6,491 bases of DNA from an uncultured Eubacteriales bacterium (GCA_900546385.1 URCT01000127.1:1-6491), one strand, 5' to 3'. Positions 1 to 5,623 are shown, numbered from the stretch's first letter. Made by a program: numbers and translations. Notes: generated by a model not told the origin, from the sequence alone.

Positions 1-21
1 TTCCAAACCTCGATTCAGCCC

Positions 22-35
22 ACCGCAATGGCGGT
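22..35. repeat. Small hairpin ACCGC-AATG-GCGGT
   Basis: A 5-bp GC-rich stem (22-26 with 31-35) and a 4-nt loop. On the plus strand it is followed by a short TTTCG, so it could be the weak end of a plus-strand transcript entering from the left. No gene is visible in 1-161; that stretch holds only hairpins. Confidence 0.35.
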
Positions 36-73
36 TTCGCACGAACAAAATTAAATCCTTTCCAAAAGGGGAG

Positions 74-98
74 ATTCGAGGTTCTGCAAACCTCGAAT
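74..98. repeat. Perfect 10-bp hairpin downstream of the oxidoreductase operon
   Basis: ATTCGAGGTT (74-83) is an exact reverse complement of AACCTCGAAT (89-98), with a 5-nt loop CTGCA. The right arm contains AAACCTCGA, which also occurs at 5-13. It sits just beyond the likely operon terminator on the minus strand. It has no clear T-tract on either side, so it is not an obvious intrinsic terminator. It may be a 3'-end stabilising hairpin or part of a structured RNA that runs off the left edge. Confidence 0.6.
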
Positions 99-102
99 AA
101 CA

Positions 103-131
103 ACAGGGCAGAAGCAAAGCTCCTGCCCTGT
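103..131 (-). terminator. Probable terminator of the oxidoreductase operon
   Basis: ACAGGGCAG (103-111) pairs perfectly with CTGCCCTGT (123-131). The loop contains a further 3-bp stem, AGC (113-115) with GCT (119-121) around AAA, set off by a single A/C mismatch. On the minus strand the hairpin is followed by TTGTTATT, a modest T-rich run. It lies about 30 nt past the stop codon of the 277-residue oxidoreductase. Position and stem strength support a Rho-independent terminator; the weak U-tract lowers confidence. Confidence 0.6.
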
Positions 132-161
132 ACATCCAATATGTTCGATATAAATATTTGT

Positions 162-995
162 TCAGCGAACCCAAGCCTCAGGCGTCTCGAGTGCTTTGAG
201 CGCACCTTCGCGCAGCCGCATAACGTTGATGGTTTCGCTTGTGTCAAAGCTCGGCGTCCCGGTCTCGTAAAACCGCAATATGTCGCGGATAAGACCGCCA
301 AACGTGTCCGAAGTGACCACCGCATTGGTTTCACCGCCGTGCGTGTCCTCCACACAAATGCCGAATGGCAGTGAGCGTGCAAAAATCGTGCTGACGTTCG
401 CACCGTGCGCAAAGCGGGCACGGAATACGATCTGTGTGCCCTGTGATTCGGCTTTGAAAGCGATCGGCTCGTCCTTTAACAGACGAATCACCATTTCCGC
501 CTGGTGAATGATGTATTCCGGCGCATTGGAGCCGCCGCCGCACGTGATAATGTTTGCCGCGTCCTTTATATCGTCTAATTCTGTGGCATAACGAAGAGCC
601 GACGAGGAAAACAGAGGCGTGTGATGCTTCTCGGCAAGGGCAAAAATCTCTAAAGCCGTCGCTGTATCGGGCGCAAAGGTCTTGTCGATATACGTCGGCT
701 TTTCGTAAGGCAAAACGGCTTTCGCAAACGCAAGATGCGTTTCGGGATTGGAGGGCGCAAGCACCAAGAGAACATCGCTCTTTTGACAGATCTCGTCGAT
801 GGTCTCGCACTTTTCCACACCGAATTTTTGACACCACTCGTCGGTCGTAAGGCCGTCCGGATTGTTCTCGGTGGCATAGGCGTAGGTGAGCGCATAATCA
901 AGCTTCAGATCTTTGGCCGCCGTTTTTATCCAGCCCGGATAATTGTTGGCGTGCCATTCATCGATCCGATAGTCGATAAATCCGATTTTTTTCAT
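162..995 (-). CDS. Divergent Gfo/Idh/MocA-type oxidoreductase paralogue
   Basis: A 277-residue cytosolic protein that I assign to the Gfo/Idh/MocA group from its overall plan: an N-terminal Rossmann-like half with DVLLVLAPSNPETHLAFA (about 74-91), the segment YIDKTFAPD (102-110) where canonical members carry EKP, and a C-terminal half with YIIHQAEMVIRLL (161-173), whose His164 falls near the usual catalytic-histidine helix. The first strand reads KKIGFIDYRIDEWHANNYP and lacks GxGxxG/A, so NAD(P) binding is not guaranteed. It is shorter than the usual 330-400 residues. The ATG at 995 follows a GGAAGGAAG-type ribosome site and lies 20 nt after the stop of the upstream oxidoreductase, so the two are almost surely co-transcribed and may act on the same substrate or as partners. 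The substrate is not identifiable. A non-catalytic or unusually cofactored role is possible. Confidence 0.8.
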   Translation of the reverse strand: MKKIGFIDYRIDEWHANNYPGWIKTAAKDLKLDYALTYAYATENNPDGLTTDEWCQKFGVEKCETIDEICQKSDVLLVLAPSNPETHLAFAKAVLPYEKPTYIDKTFAPDTATALEIFALAEKHHTPLFSSSALRYATELDDIKDAANIITCGGGSNAPEYIIHQAEMVIRLLKDEPIAFKAESQGTQIVFRARFAHGANVSTIFARSLPFGICVEDTHGGETNAVVTSDTFGGLIRDILRFYETGTPSFDTSETINVMRLREGALKALETPEAWVR

Positions 996-1015
996 GATTT
1001 TCCGCTTCCTTCCGC

Positions 1016-2083
1016 TTATTCGCCCTTTTGCAGGTCAAGTTCCTGCGACGCGGCGGCAGAGGCATACAACCGGTCAAGCAGCTTGGCGCTTTCGAGAACA
1101 TAATCGATGTTGCTCTTGGTTTTCACGCCGCTGACGGTGGAATCGAGGAACGCTCTGTCTTCGCAGGCATACATATTCGGAATTTCATATTCGGGACGTT
1201 CGGTTTCGAGCGTTTCGCCGTTGCAGAATTCGTAAAGGCCGCCATAATTGAGTCTTGCGCCGCCCTTGTCGCCCAAGAAGTCGATGAACATTTCAGTCTT
1301 ATCGAGGTTTTCTGCCCATGCGCCGTTGAACGAAATGCTGGCCTTATCGGTGCGGACGTAGCCGGTGATAAAGTCATCGACATCGTTTACACCGTGTTCA
1401 ACGTCCTTGGTATCCTCTGCCCACATACTGTGATAATGGTAGGATTTCATATCGGTGGCCATCTTGTTGTATGCATCGCAGGTGACGGTGAGCAATTTGG
1501 CTTCGCCGAGGACATATAAAATCAAATCCAAGAAATGAATGCCCCAGTCGATGAGCACGCCGCCGCCGGATTGGCTCTTATCGGTGAACGCACCGCCGAG
1601 TCCCGGAATCGAGCGGAACGAGCGGAACGAGCAATATACGTGATAAATGTTGCCGAATTTGCCCTCTTTGTTCATTTCGGCGAGTCTCTCCACCGAGCGG
1701 TGGTAGCGGTTGCACACGCCGATGTTTAAGATCTTTCCTGCCTTGTCGGCAGCTTGCTTCATTTCCACCGACAACGGATAGTTGACGGTGATCGGCTTTT
1801 CGCAGAACACGTTTTTGCCGGCGGCAAGCGCGTCCATGGTGACGGTGTAATGCGCATAGTTGGGCGTTAAAACAAAAACGGTCTGTACCTCCGGATCGGC
1901 AAGTGCCTCCTTATAGTCGGTGATGACGTTTTCGATTTTGGGATATTTTTTCTTCTTTTCTTCGGCCTTTTCGCGGATAAGGTCGCAGGCATATTTGATT
2001 CGGACATCCTCCATGGCACTTAATGCCGGGAAATGAGCGGCATCGGAAATTCTTCCGCAGCCGACAACAGCAACGATATGCAT
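1016..2083 (-). CDS. Gfo/Idh/MocA family NAD(P)-dependent oxidoreductase
   Basis: A 355-residue cytosolic dehydrogenase of the usual family length. The N-terminal Rossmann domain starts HIVAVVGCGRISDAAHFPAL, with the glycine loop Gly8-Cys-Gly10. The family motif CEKP is at 94-97. The C-terminal alpha/beta substrate domain carries IPGLGGAFTDK (159-169) and GGGVLIDWGIH (173-183), with Asp179 and His183 as the usual catalytic pair. Family members oxidise, reduce or epimerise sugars, inositols and sugar acids; nothing here fixes the substrate. It is first in a two-gene operon. The start at 2083 is supported by AAAGGAAG (2091-2098) seven bases upstream, and a near-consensus promoter lies at 2152-2180. 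An in-frame tandem 9-bp repeat (1611-1628) encodes part of SFRSFRS (residues 152-158). The family call is firm. Confidence 0.93.
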   Translation of the reverse strand: MHIVAVVGCGRISDAAHFPALSAMEDVRIKYACDLIREKAEEKKKKYPKIENVITDYKEALADPEVQTVFVLTPNYAHYTVTMDALAAGKNVFCEKPITVNYPLSVEMKQAADKAGKILNIGVCNRYHRSVERLAEMNKEGKFGNIYHVYCSFRSFRSIPGLGGAFTDKSQSGGGVLIDWGIHFLDLILYVLGEAKLLTVTCDAYNKMATDMKSYHYHSMWAEDTKDVEHGVNDVDDFITGYVRTDKASISFNGAWAENLDKTEMFIDFLGDKGGARLNYGGLYEFCNGETLETERPEYEIPNMYACEDRAFLDSTVSGVKTKSNIDYVLESAKLLDRLYASAAASQELDLQKGE

Positions 2084-2151
2084 TTGTTTACTTCCTTTCT
2101 TGCTTTTATTTCATATAGAATACGTCTTTGCCACGCTTTGGTTGCAGCACC

Positions 2152-2180
2152 ATTATACGTGTAAATGCGCGGTTTGTAAA
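2152..2180 (-). promoter_or_regulatory. SigA-type promoter of the oxidoreductase operon
   Basis: On the minus strand the -35 is TTTACA (2175-2180), followed by a 17-bp spacer and a perfect -10 TATAAT (2152-2157). Predicted transcription start is near 2145, giving a leader of about 60 nt. The -35 and spacer overlap the TGTAAATG direct repeats, so a protein bound there would compete with RNA polymerase. Confidence 0.75.
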
Positions 2181-2182
2181 TG
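2160..2182. promoter_or_regulatory. Direct repeat TGTAAATG x2, candidate operator
   Basis: TGTAAATG occurs exactly at 2160-2167 and 2175-2182, with a 15-bp period (on the minus strand, CATTTACA twice). One copy overlaps the operon -35 and the other lies in the spacer. AraC-family proteins typically bind direct repeats through their two helix-turn-helix motifs, although a period near 21 bp is more usual. The placement suggests repression of the oxidoreductase operon, probably by the divergent AraC regulator. No such pair was noticed at the other divergent promoter region. Confidence 0.4.
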
Positions 2183-2233
2183 TCTTGATATTGGATAGTT
2201 GTGTTCTTTTTTTTAGATTTTGTCGAAAGAGCC

Positions 2234-2262
2234 TTGACTTTTCACAGAAAATGCGCTATGAT
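2234..2262 (+). promoter_or_regulatory. SigA-type promoter of the first AraC gene
   Basis: TTGACT (2234-2239), a 17-bp spacer and TATGAT (2257-2262). Predicted start is near 2269, with a leader of about 38 nt to the ATG at 2307. It is preceded by a T-rich run (about 2205-2221) that may act as an UP-like element. It is back to back with the oxidoreductase promoter, about 54 bp between the two -35 boxes. Confidence 0.72.
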
Positions 2263-2306
2263 AAAAGCAATCCGATACCAACCGCTGCACAAAGGAGACC
2301 GCACAT

Positions 2307-3191
2307 ATGTTAGGCGAAGCAAAATACCATCTGAATCAGAACCATGTTCACGAGCCGATCGATTTTGAAGGCTTTCGTCTGCACCAGATTGGCCGGCTTC
2401 ACTGCGGCAGCGGCATGGAGGTCGCAAACCATCGGCACGACGATTGGTTTGAGATCACGGCGGCCACCGAAGGGAACGGCGAGGTTTTTACAGACGGCTG
2501 CGGCACGCACGTAAGGCCGGGCGATCTGTATCTGTCGTTTCCGGGTGATGTTCATGCCATCCGTTCCTCGAAATCCGATCCGTTAAAATACGATTTCTTT
2601 TCGTTCAACACGTCGCTTTCACCGTACAGAGAGGAGCTTGAACGCTTAAAGGTGCGTCTCACGCCCGAAAAACGGCTGTTTTCCGACCGGCGCATCCAAG
2701 CCTGTATCGAACAGCTGACGGCTGCAATCGAGCAAAACGGCCGGTATGTATCGCTTTTGGGTGCGGCGCTCATACGGGAGATCCTTTTATACATATTGGA
2801 GGATTTTGACGATACCGCGCCGGAGGCGGCTCCGTTTGGGGCAGAACGCGGTGCCGCGCATTCTGCCAAAGAGCTGTGCTTTCAGCTGATGAACTATATC
2901 CAAACGCACATTTATACCATGAAAAACCTCTCGGAGCTTGCAGCCCTGACCGGCTACAATTACAGCTATCTTTCCACGCTGTTCAAGACGTGTACCTCGC
3001 AGACGCTTCGTTCCTACTATTCGGAAAAACGCCTGGAGGCAGCCAAAACGCTCTTAAAAGAAGAACACATGACGGCGGCGCGTGCCGCGGAGCTTGTCGG
3101 CTATGCCTCCGCTTCGGCATTCGGAAAGGCCTATAAAGCGCGCTATGGCGTTTCGCCGCTTGAAAAAGAAGCCGAACACGCATCCGAATGA
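2307..3191 (+). CDS. AraC-family transcriptional regulator with cupin sensor domain
   Basis: A 294-residue DNA-binding regulator. Residues about 25-100 form an AraC-type cupin: NHRHDDWFEI (41-50) supplies the His42/His44/Glu49 cluster, and RPGDLYLSFPGDVHAI (70-85) supplies His83. A helical linker follows. Residues about 190-288 hold the two helix-turn-helix motifs: NLSELAALTGYNYSYLSTLFK (207-227) is the first, and AAELVGYASASAFGKAYKARY (260-280) followed by GVSP the second. Recognition helix 2 and the C-terminus are less canonical than in the second regulator of this window, since the usual terminal YR is missing. The start is set by AAAGGAG (2291-2297), nine bases before the ATG. It is divergent from the two oxidoreductase genes, its probable targets. 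The effector is unknown; a sugar or sugar derivative is an inference from family and context. Confidence 0.93.
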   Translation: MLGEAKYHLNQNHVHEPIDFEGFRLHQIGRLHCGSGMEVANHRHDDWFEITAATEGNGEVFTDGCGTHVRPGDLYLSFPGDVHAIRSSKSDPLKYDFFSFNTSLSPYREELERLKVRLTPEKRLFSDRRIQACIEQLTAAIEQNGRYVSLLGAALIREILLYILEDFDDTAPEAAPFGAERGAAHSAKELCFQLMNYIQTHIYTMKNLSELAALTGYNYSYLSTLFKTCTSQTLRSYYSEKRLEAAKTLLKEEHMTAARAAELVGYASASAFGKAYKARYGVSPLEKEAEHASE

Positions 3192-3260
3192 ACGCGCCGG
3201 TTTGTCCAACCGACCTTCGCTTGCCGCCGCTTTGGGCGGTTACGATACTTGCGGCTTGTA

Positions 3261-3298
3261 AAAAAACAAGAACCGACGGGCTTCGGTTCTTGTTTTTT
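3261..3298. terminator. Strong bidirectional Rho-independent terminator
   Basis: AAAAAACAAGAACCGA (3261-3276) is an exact complement of TCGGTTCTTGTTTTTT (3283-3298), giving a 16-bp stem with a 6-nt loop. The stem ends in A6/T6, so either strand produces a GC-containing hairpin followed by a U-run. It lies 69 nt beyond the stop of the first AraC gene and 96 nt beyond the stop of the 42-residue peptide gene, and so ends both converging units. Confidence 0.9.
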
Positions 3299-3334
3299 CT
3301 ATCAAACGATATCCGTAAAAGGAGAGAAACGGCG

Positions 3335-3350
3335 TATCGTTTTTACGATA
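3335..3350. repeat. Small palindrome TATCGT-TTTT-ACGATA in a 3' untranslated region
   Basis: A 6-bp stem (3335-3340 with 3345-3350). AAACGATA at 3304-3311 can alternatively pair with TATCGTTT at 3335-3342. It lies in the untranslated tail of the minus-strand operon between the peptide gene and the shared terminator, and may be an RNA-stability element. The stretch 3192-3394 holds no gene I can support. Confidence 0.3.
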
Positions 3351-3394
3351 TATGGGACACACCGGAACGGCGTTTTCAGCTCTTTCAAAGCGGT

Positions 3395-3523
3395 TTATAA
3401 CTCTTCGTCGGAGAGATCGCCAAGGATGGGATCAAGGTCAACAATAACCTCTTCGCTTGTGCAGAGAATGTCGTCAGCCGATGTTTCTTGTTTGGTAAAG
3501 ACGGGTTTGCAATACGGTTTCAT
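3395..3523 (-). CDS. Small acidic 42-residue peptide, family unknown
   Basis: A short reading frame with a good ribosome site, AAAGGGG (3531-3537), seven bases before its ATG. The peptide begins MKPYCKPVFTKQETSADDIL, continues with Cys21-Thr-Ser-Glu-Glu, and ends SDEEL. It has two cysteines (5 and 21), three lysines clustered at the N-terminus and eleven acidic residues, mostly in the second half, for a net charge near -8. There is no signal peptide or membrane segment. It starts 28 nt after the stop of the exported 612-residue protein, on the same strand and before the same terminator, so it is co-transcribed. The pattern (Lys-x-Tyr-x-Lys-Pro near the start, then Asp-Ile-Leu-x-x-Ser) resembles, from memory, short unexplained peptides common in Clostridia and sometimes compared with ribosomal-peptide precursors. 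No modifying enzyme is visible here, so I assign no function. Confidence 0.72.
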   Translation of the reverse strand: MKPYCKPVFTKQETSADDILCTSEEVIVDLDPILGDLSDEEL

Positions 3524-3551
3524 GCTTTTTCCCCTTTATCTTTAATGATCT

Positions 3552-5390
3552 TTATGCCTCGACTTCACCGCAGACGGTGAGAATCTTTTCGACATAGTCG
3601 ATGGTGGTATAGCCTTCGGAAGCCTTGATGAGCTTTGCAGCATCCAACATGGAAAGGCTCTTGACGTTGCCGTAGAAATACATTGTGCCGATCTTGACAT
3701 ACGGACGCAGGTGGATGGTCTGCGTATACGCTGCCTTGCTTTCGGGAACGCCGACAAACGCGCCGGTAAAGACTGCCGTGTAGCCGTCGCCGCTGTCACG
3801 CAGATAATTGATGGTTTCGGTTCCGTCCGCCTTGCGGTAGGCAAGACCGCTTGCATAGGCATCGGAAAACTGCGCAATACCGTCGCCGAAGGTCAGATTT
3901 TCCTCGACCGTTTCACCGGGCAGGAAGTCGTAGTAGGTCGCAAGTTTTGCCGCGGTTGTGGCAAGGTAGCCGATCTCGACCGTTTCATTGTTGACCAAAA
4001 GCTCATTGTAAACCGAGGAGAGCACGCGCAAGCCCTGCGGCTCGGCGGTGCGGATGGAGATCTTGTCCGAAAGAACGGGTTCTGTGGGAATACCGGCATA
4101 GATGAACGTTGCGTTGTCAAACAAGGCGGTTGTGTTTTCGCCTTCGTTGGCATAGGCATACACATCGGTTAAGCTTTCGCCGGATTGCAGGGTATAGCGG
4201 AACGAAAGAGTGGTAAAGCTGTTTTTATCCAAATTTTGGAAATAGGTTGAACGCTTAACTTGACCGTCCACCATCATATCAATAAAGGCGGCGTTGATAT
4301 TTTTGGAATCGATTTTGAAGATATAGGTGCCGGGCGTGGTGATGGGTTCGGCAAAGGTAAAGCGCAGTGCATAGTTCTTGACGCTTGAGCCGATCTTGTA
4401 TGCACCGTTCTCCATGGAGATCCATTCGGCACTCGGCCAAAGCAGTGCGCTTTTTCCGCCATTATACGGTGTTAACGAAATACGGTCGTCGATGTAGCTC
4501 GGCTGCTGGGAATAGGCGTCGCCATTGGAGTTGAAATCGAACGCAAACAGCACCTCGCCCTTGGTCCATACGGCTTTGACGGTGGTCGGGTCAGCCGGAA
4601 CGATGGTGATGGGATTGCCGCTTCTGTCTACATAGCCTTCATGAATGTAGCCTTTGGCGGTGAGAGCCGGAAGCGGATCGCCCTTATAAAGCTCTCGTGT
4701 GGCCGGTGCATCGCCGACAAGCAAAGAGGTGTCGATGCCGTAATCGAAGGTGATTTCAACCGGTGCAAGATACCAGAGCTTGACGTAGTCGCAGTAGATC
4801 GAGCCGTCTTCGTTGCCGTAGACGCGCACGTCGGTGATTTCCGAAAGCCGGGACCCGGTTTCGTGCGTATACGTGGTGTAAACGGTTTTGCCGGAAGCAT
4901 TGCTTACATACTTAGAGACATCTTTGTTGGTTGTTTCATCAAAGAAGCGTCCGAAAACATTGTTAAGTCCGGACGAAGCGAACTCAAGCGTATATCGGCC
5001 GGTTTTCTTGATCGGCTCGGTGAAACGGAACTGCATACCGAACGGCCATTTCTGATAGCCGTTGACAACAAAGTTGCCGCCGTCCATTGCCCACCAAGCC
5101 GGACTCATAACGGTCAAAGAGCCGCCGTTGTTGCCGGTAGTGAGAGCGATGCTGTCGTCGATATAATCGGGAACTTGGTTTGTTTTATCGCCGGAATTGA
5201 AGGAAAAGTGGAATAACAGCTTGCCGTATTCGTCGCTTGTCGTTTCGTCTGCAAGCGCGGTTTCGGGAAGTGCGGTTTCGACCTCGGCAGCCGTTTCAAC
5301 GTTTTCGGGCGTAAAGGCGCCGACGGAAAGGGCAAATGCCGTGGCAAGAACAACCGCAAGCATCGTTCGGAATAAATGCGTGTGTTTCAT
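3552..5390 (-). CDS. Exported two-module surface/extracellular protein, probably carbohydrate-related
   Basis: A 612-residue protein with an N-terminal signal peptide: basic start MKHTHLFR, hydrophobic core about 10-22, and probable cleavage after SVGA near residue 25. An acidic Ala/Glu/Thr linker follows. Module 1 (about 56-208) and module 2 (about 278-432) are diverged copies: LLFHFSFNS matches VLFAFDFNS, PDYIDDSIALT matches PSYIDDRISLT, and FRFTEPIKKTGRYTLEF matches FTFAEPITTPGTYIFKI. Their aromatic, beta-rich character suggests jelly-roll, carbohydrate-binding-like domains. Between them, 209-277 (ITFDYG near the start, VKAVWTKG at the end) resembles a Listeria-Bacteroides/InlB-type beta-grasp repeat. 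The C-terminal part (about 443-608), with SIRTAEPQGLRVLSSVYNE and IHLRPYVKIGTMYFYGNV, resembles a domain I recall at the end of Clostridial surface proteins. There is no lipobox, LPXTG signal, dockerin or catalytic motif, so it is probably released or held non-covalently. The start is set by AAAGGAG (5401-5407). It precedes the 42-residue peptide gene and is divergent from the second AraC gene. Confidence 0.85.
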   Translation of the reverse strand: MKHTHLFRTMLAVVLATAFALSVGAFTPENVETAAEVETALPETALADETTSDEYGKLLFHFSFNSGDKTNQVPDYIDDSIALTTGNNGGSLTVMSPAWWAMDGGNFVVNGYQKWPFGMQFRFTEPIKKTGRYTLEFASSGLNNVFGRFFDETTNKDVSKYVSNASGKTVYTTYTHETGSRLSEITDVRVYGNEDGSIYCDYVKLWYLAPVEITFDYGIDTSLLVGDAPATRELYKGDPLPALTAKGYIHEGYVDRSGNPITIVPADPTTVKAVWTKGEVLFAFDFNSNGDAYSQQPSYIDDRISLTPYNGGKSALLWPSAEWISMENGAYKIGSSVKNYALRFTFAEPITTPGTYIFKIDSKNINAAFIDMMVDGQVKRSTYFQNLDKNSFTTLSFRYTLQSGESLTDVYAYANEGENTTALFDNATFIYAGIPTEPVLSDKISIRTAEPQGLRVLSSVYNELLVNNETVEIGYLATTAAKLATYYDFLPGETVEENLTFGDGIAQFSDAYASGLAYRKADGTETINYLRDSGDGYTAVFTGAFVGVPESKAAYTQTIHLRPYVKIGTMYFYGNVKSLSMLDAAKLIKASEGYTTIDYVEKILTVCGEVEA

Positions 5391-5431
5391 GGTACATAAT
5401 CTCCTTTTGAATAAATTTGCAGTATATTCTG

Positions 5432-5446
5432 CTACAAATATTGTAG
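5432..5446. promoter_or_regulatory. Palindrome CTACAA-ATA-TTGTAG, candidate operator
   Basis: Perfect 6-bp arms (5432-5437, 5441-5446) around ATA. The palindrome overlaps the end of the predicted -10 and the predicted start site of the exported-protein operon, a classic place for a repressor to act. AGTATAT also occurs on both sides, at 5421-5427 and 5445-5451. It could instead be a hairpin at the extreme 5' end of the mRNA. Confidence 0.4.
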
Positions 5447-5453
5447 TATATCA
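5445..5453 (-). promoter_or_regulatory. Extended -10 promoter of the exported-protein/peptide operon
   Basis: Minus strand TGATATACT, an extended -10 of the TGnTATAMT type. No good -35 is found at 17 bp; TTTACA lies at only 12 bp. Predicted start is near 5438, giving a leader of about 48 nt. A second TATACT lies downstream on the minus strand (5421-5426) but also lacks a -35. A weak -35 would fit a promoter that needs an activator such as the divergent AraC protein. Confidence 0.45.
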
Positions 5454-5523
5454 CCAAAAAATTGTAAAGAAAGACCTTTGCTGAAAAGATAACTATCTTG
5501 CTATTTTTGAAAAATATTTCGTT

Positions 5524-5608
5524 TTTTTCGTGAAAAAATGAGAAAAATGCTTGAAAAAAGCCGGCAAGTCTTTTATAATTACAGTAGTACCCATGTAGTC
5601 ACGAAAAA
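5524..5608. repeat. 10-bp inverted repeat flanking the second AraC promoter
   Basis: TTTTTCGTGA (5524-5533) is an exact reverse complement of TCACGAAAAA (5599-5608). The arm centres are 75 bp apart, with the promoter in between. The left arm is itself part of a local palindrome, TTTTTTC-GT-GAAAAAA (5523-5538). It could be a pair of operator half-sites for autoregulation, but the A/T-tract content makes chance matching easier. Confidence 0.3.
5551..5579 (+). promoter_or_regulatory. SigA-type promoter of the second AraC gene
   Basis: TTGAAA (5551-5556), an exact 17-bp spacer and a perfect TATAAT (5574-5579). Very AT-rich, A/T-tracted DNA lies immediately upstream (about 5495-5550) and may serve as an UP element. 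Predicted start is near 5586, with a leader of about 38 nt. Confidence 0.8.
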
Positions 5609-5623
5609 GCGAGGGGGACGCCG

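Noticed and set aside
74..98. tRNA-like T-arm or attachment site at the left-edge hairpin
   Set aside because: The arm GAGGTTCTGCAAACCTC lacks the conserved T-loop sequence and there is no cloverleaf, CCA end or integrase nearby.
331..837. Minus-strand 168-codon frame within the 277-residue oxidoreductase
   Set aside because: Out-of-frame, Arg/Cys-rich translation typical of a shadow frame, with no ribosome site.
1028..1519. Plus-strand 163-codon frame antisense to the canonical oxidoreductase
   Set aside because: The minus-strand protein has clear family motifs here; the antisense frame has none and no translation signals.
2084..2306. Riboswitch or other structured leader in the first divergent gap
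   Set aside because: The predicted leaders are only about 60 and 38 nt, and I see no recognisable riboswitch core; promoter elements and repeats explain the gap.
3188..3400. Plus-strand 70-codon frame overlapping the first AraC stop by ATGA
   Set aside because: It runs straight through the strong terminator at 3261-3298, has no own ribosome site and yields low-complexity, unconvincing protein.
3249..3545. Plus-strand 98-codon frame opposite the small peptide gene
   Set aside because: It begins inside the terminator region, lacks a ribosome site and is antisense to the better supported 42-residue gene.
4641..5216. Plus-strand 191-codon frame antisense to the exported protein
   Set aside because: It is a shadow of the coding frame on the other strand; no ribosome site, promoter or recognisable motif.
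3395..5390. A complete ribosomal-peptide biosynthesis cluster
   Set aside because: The small peptide is precursor-like in size only. No radical SAM enzyme, cyclodehydratase, lanthionine synthetase, peptidase or transporter is present in the window.
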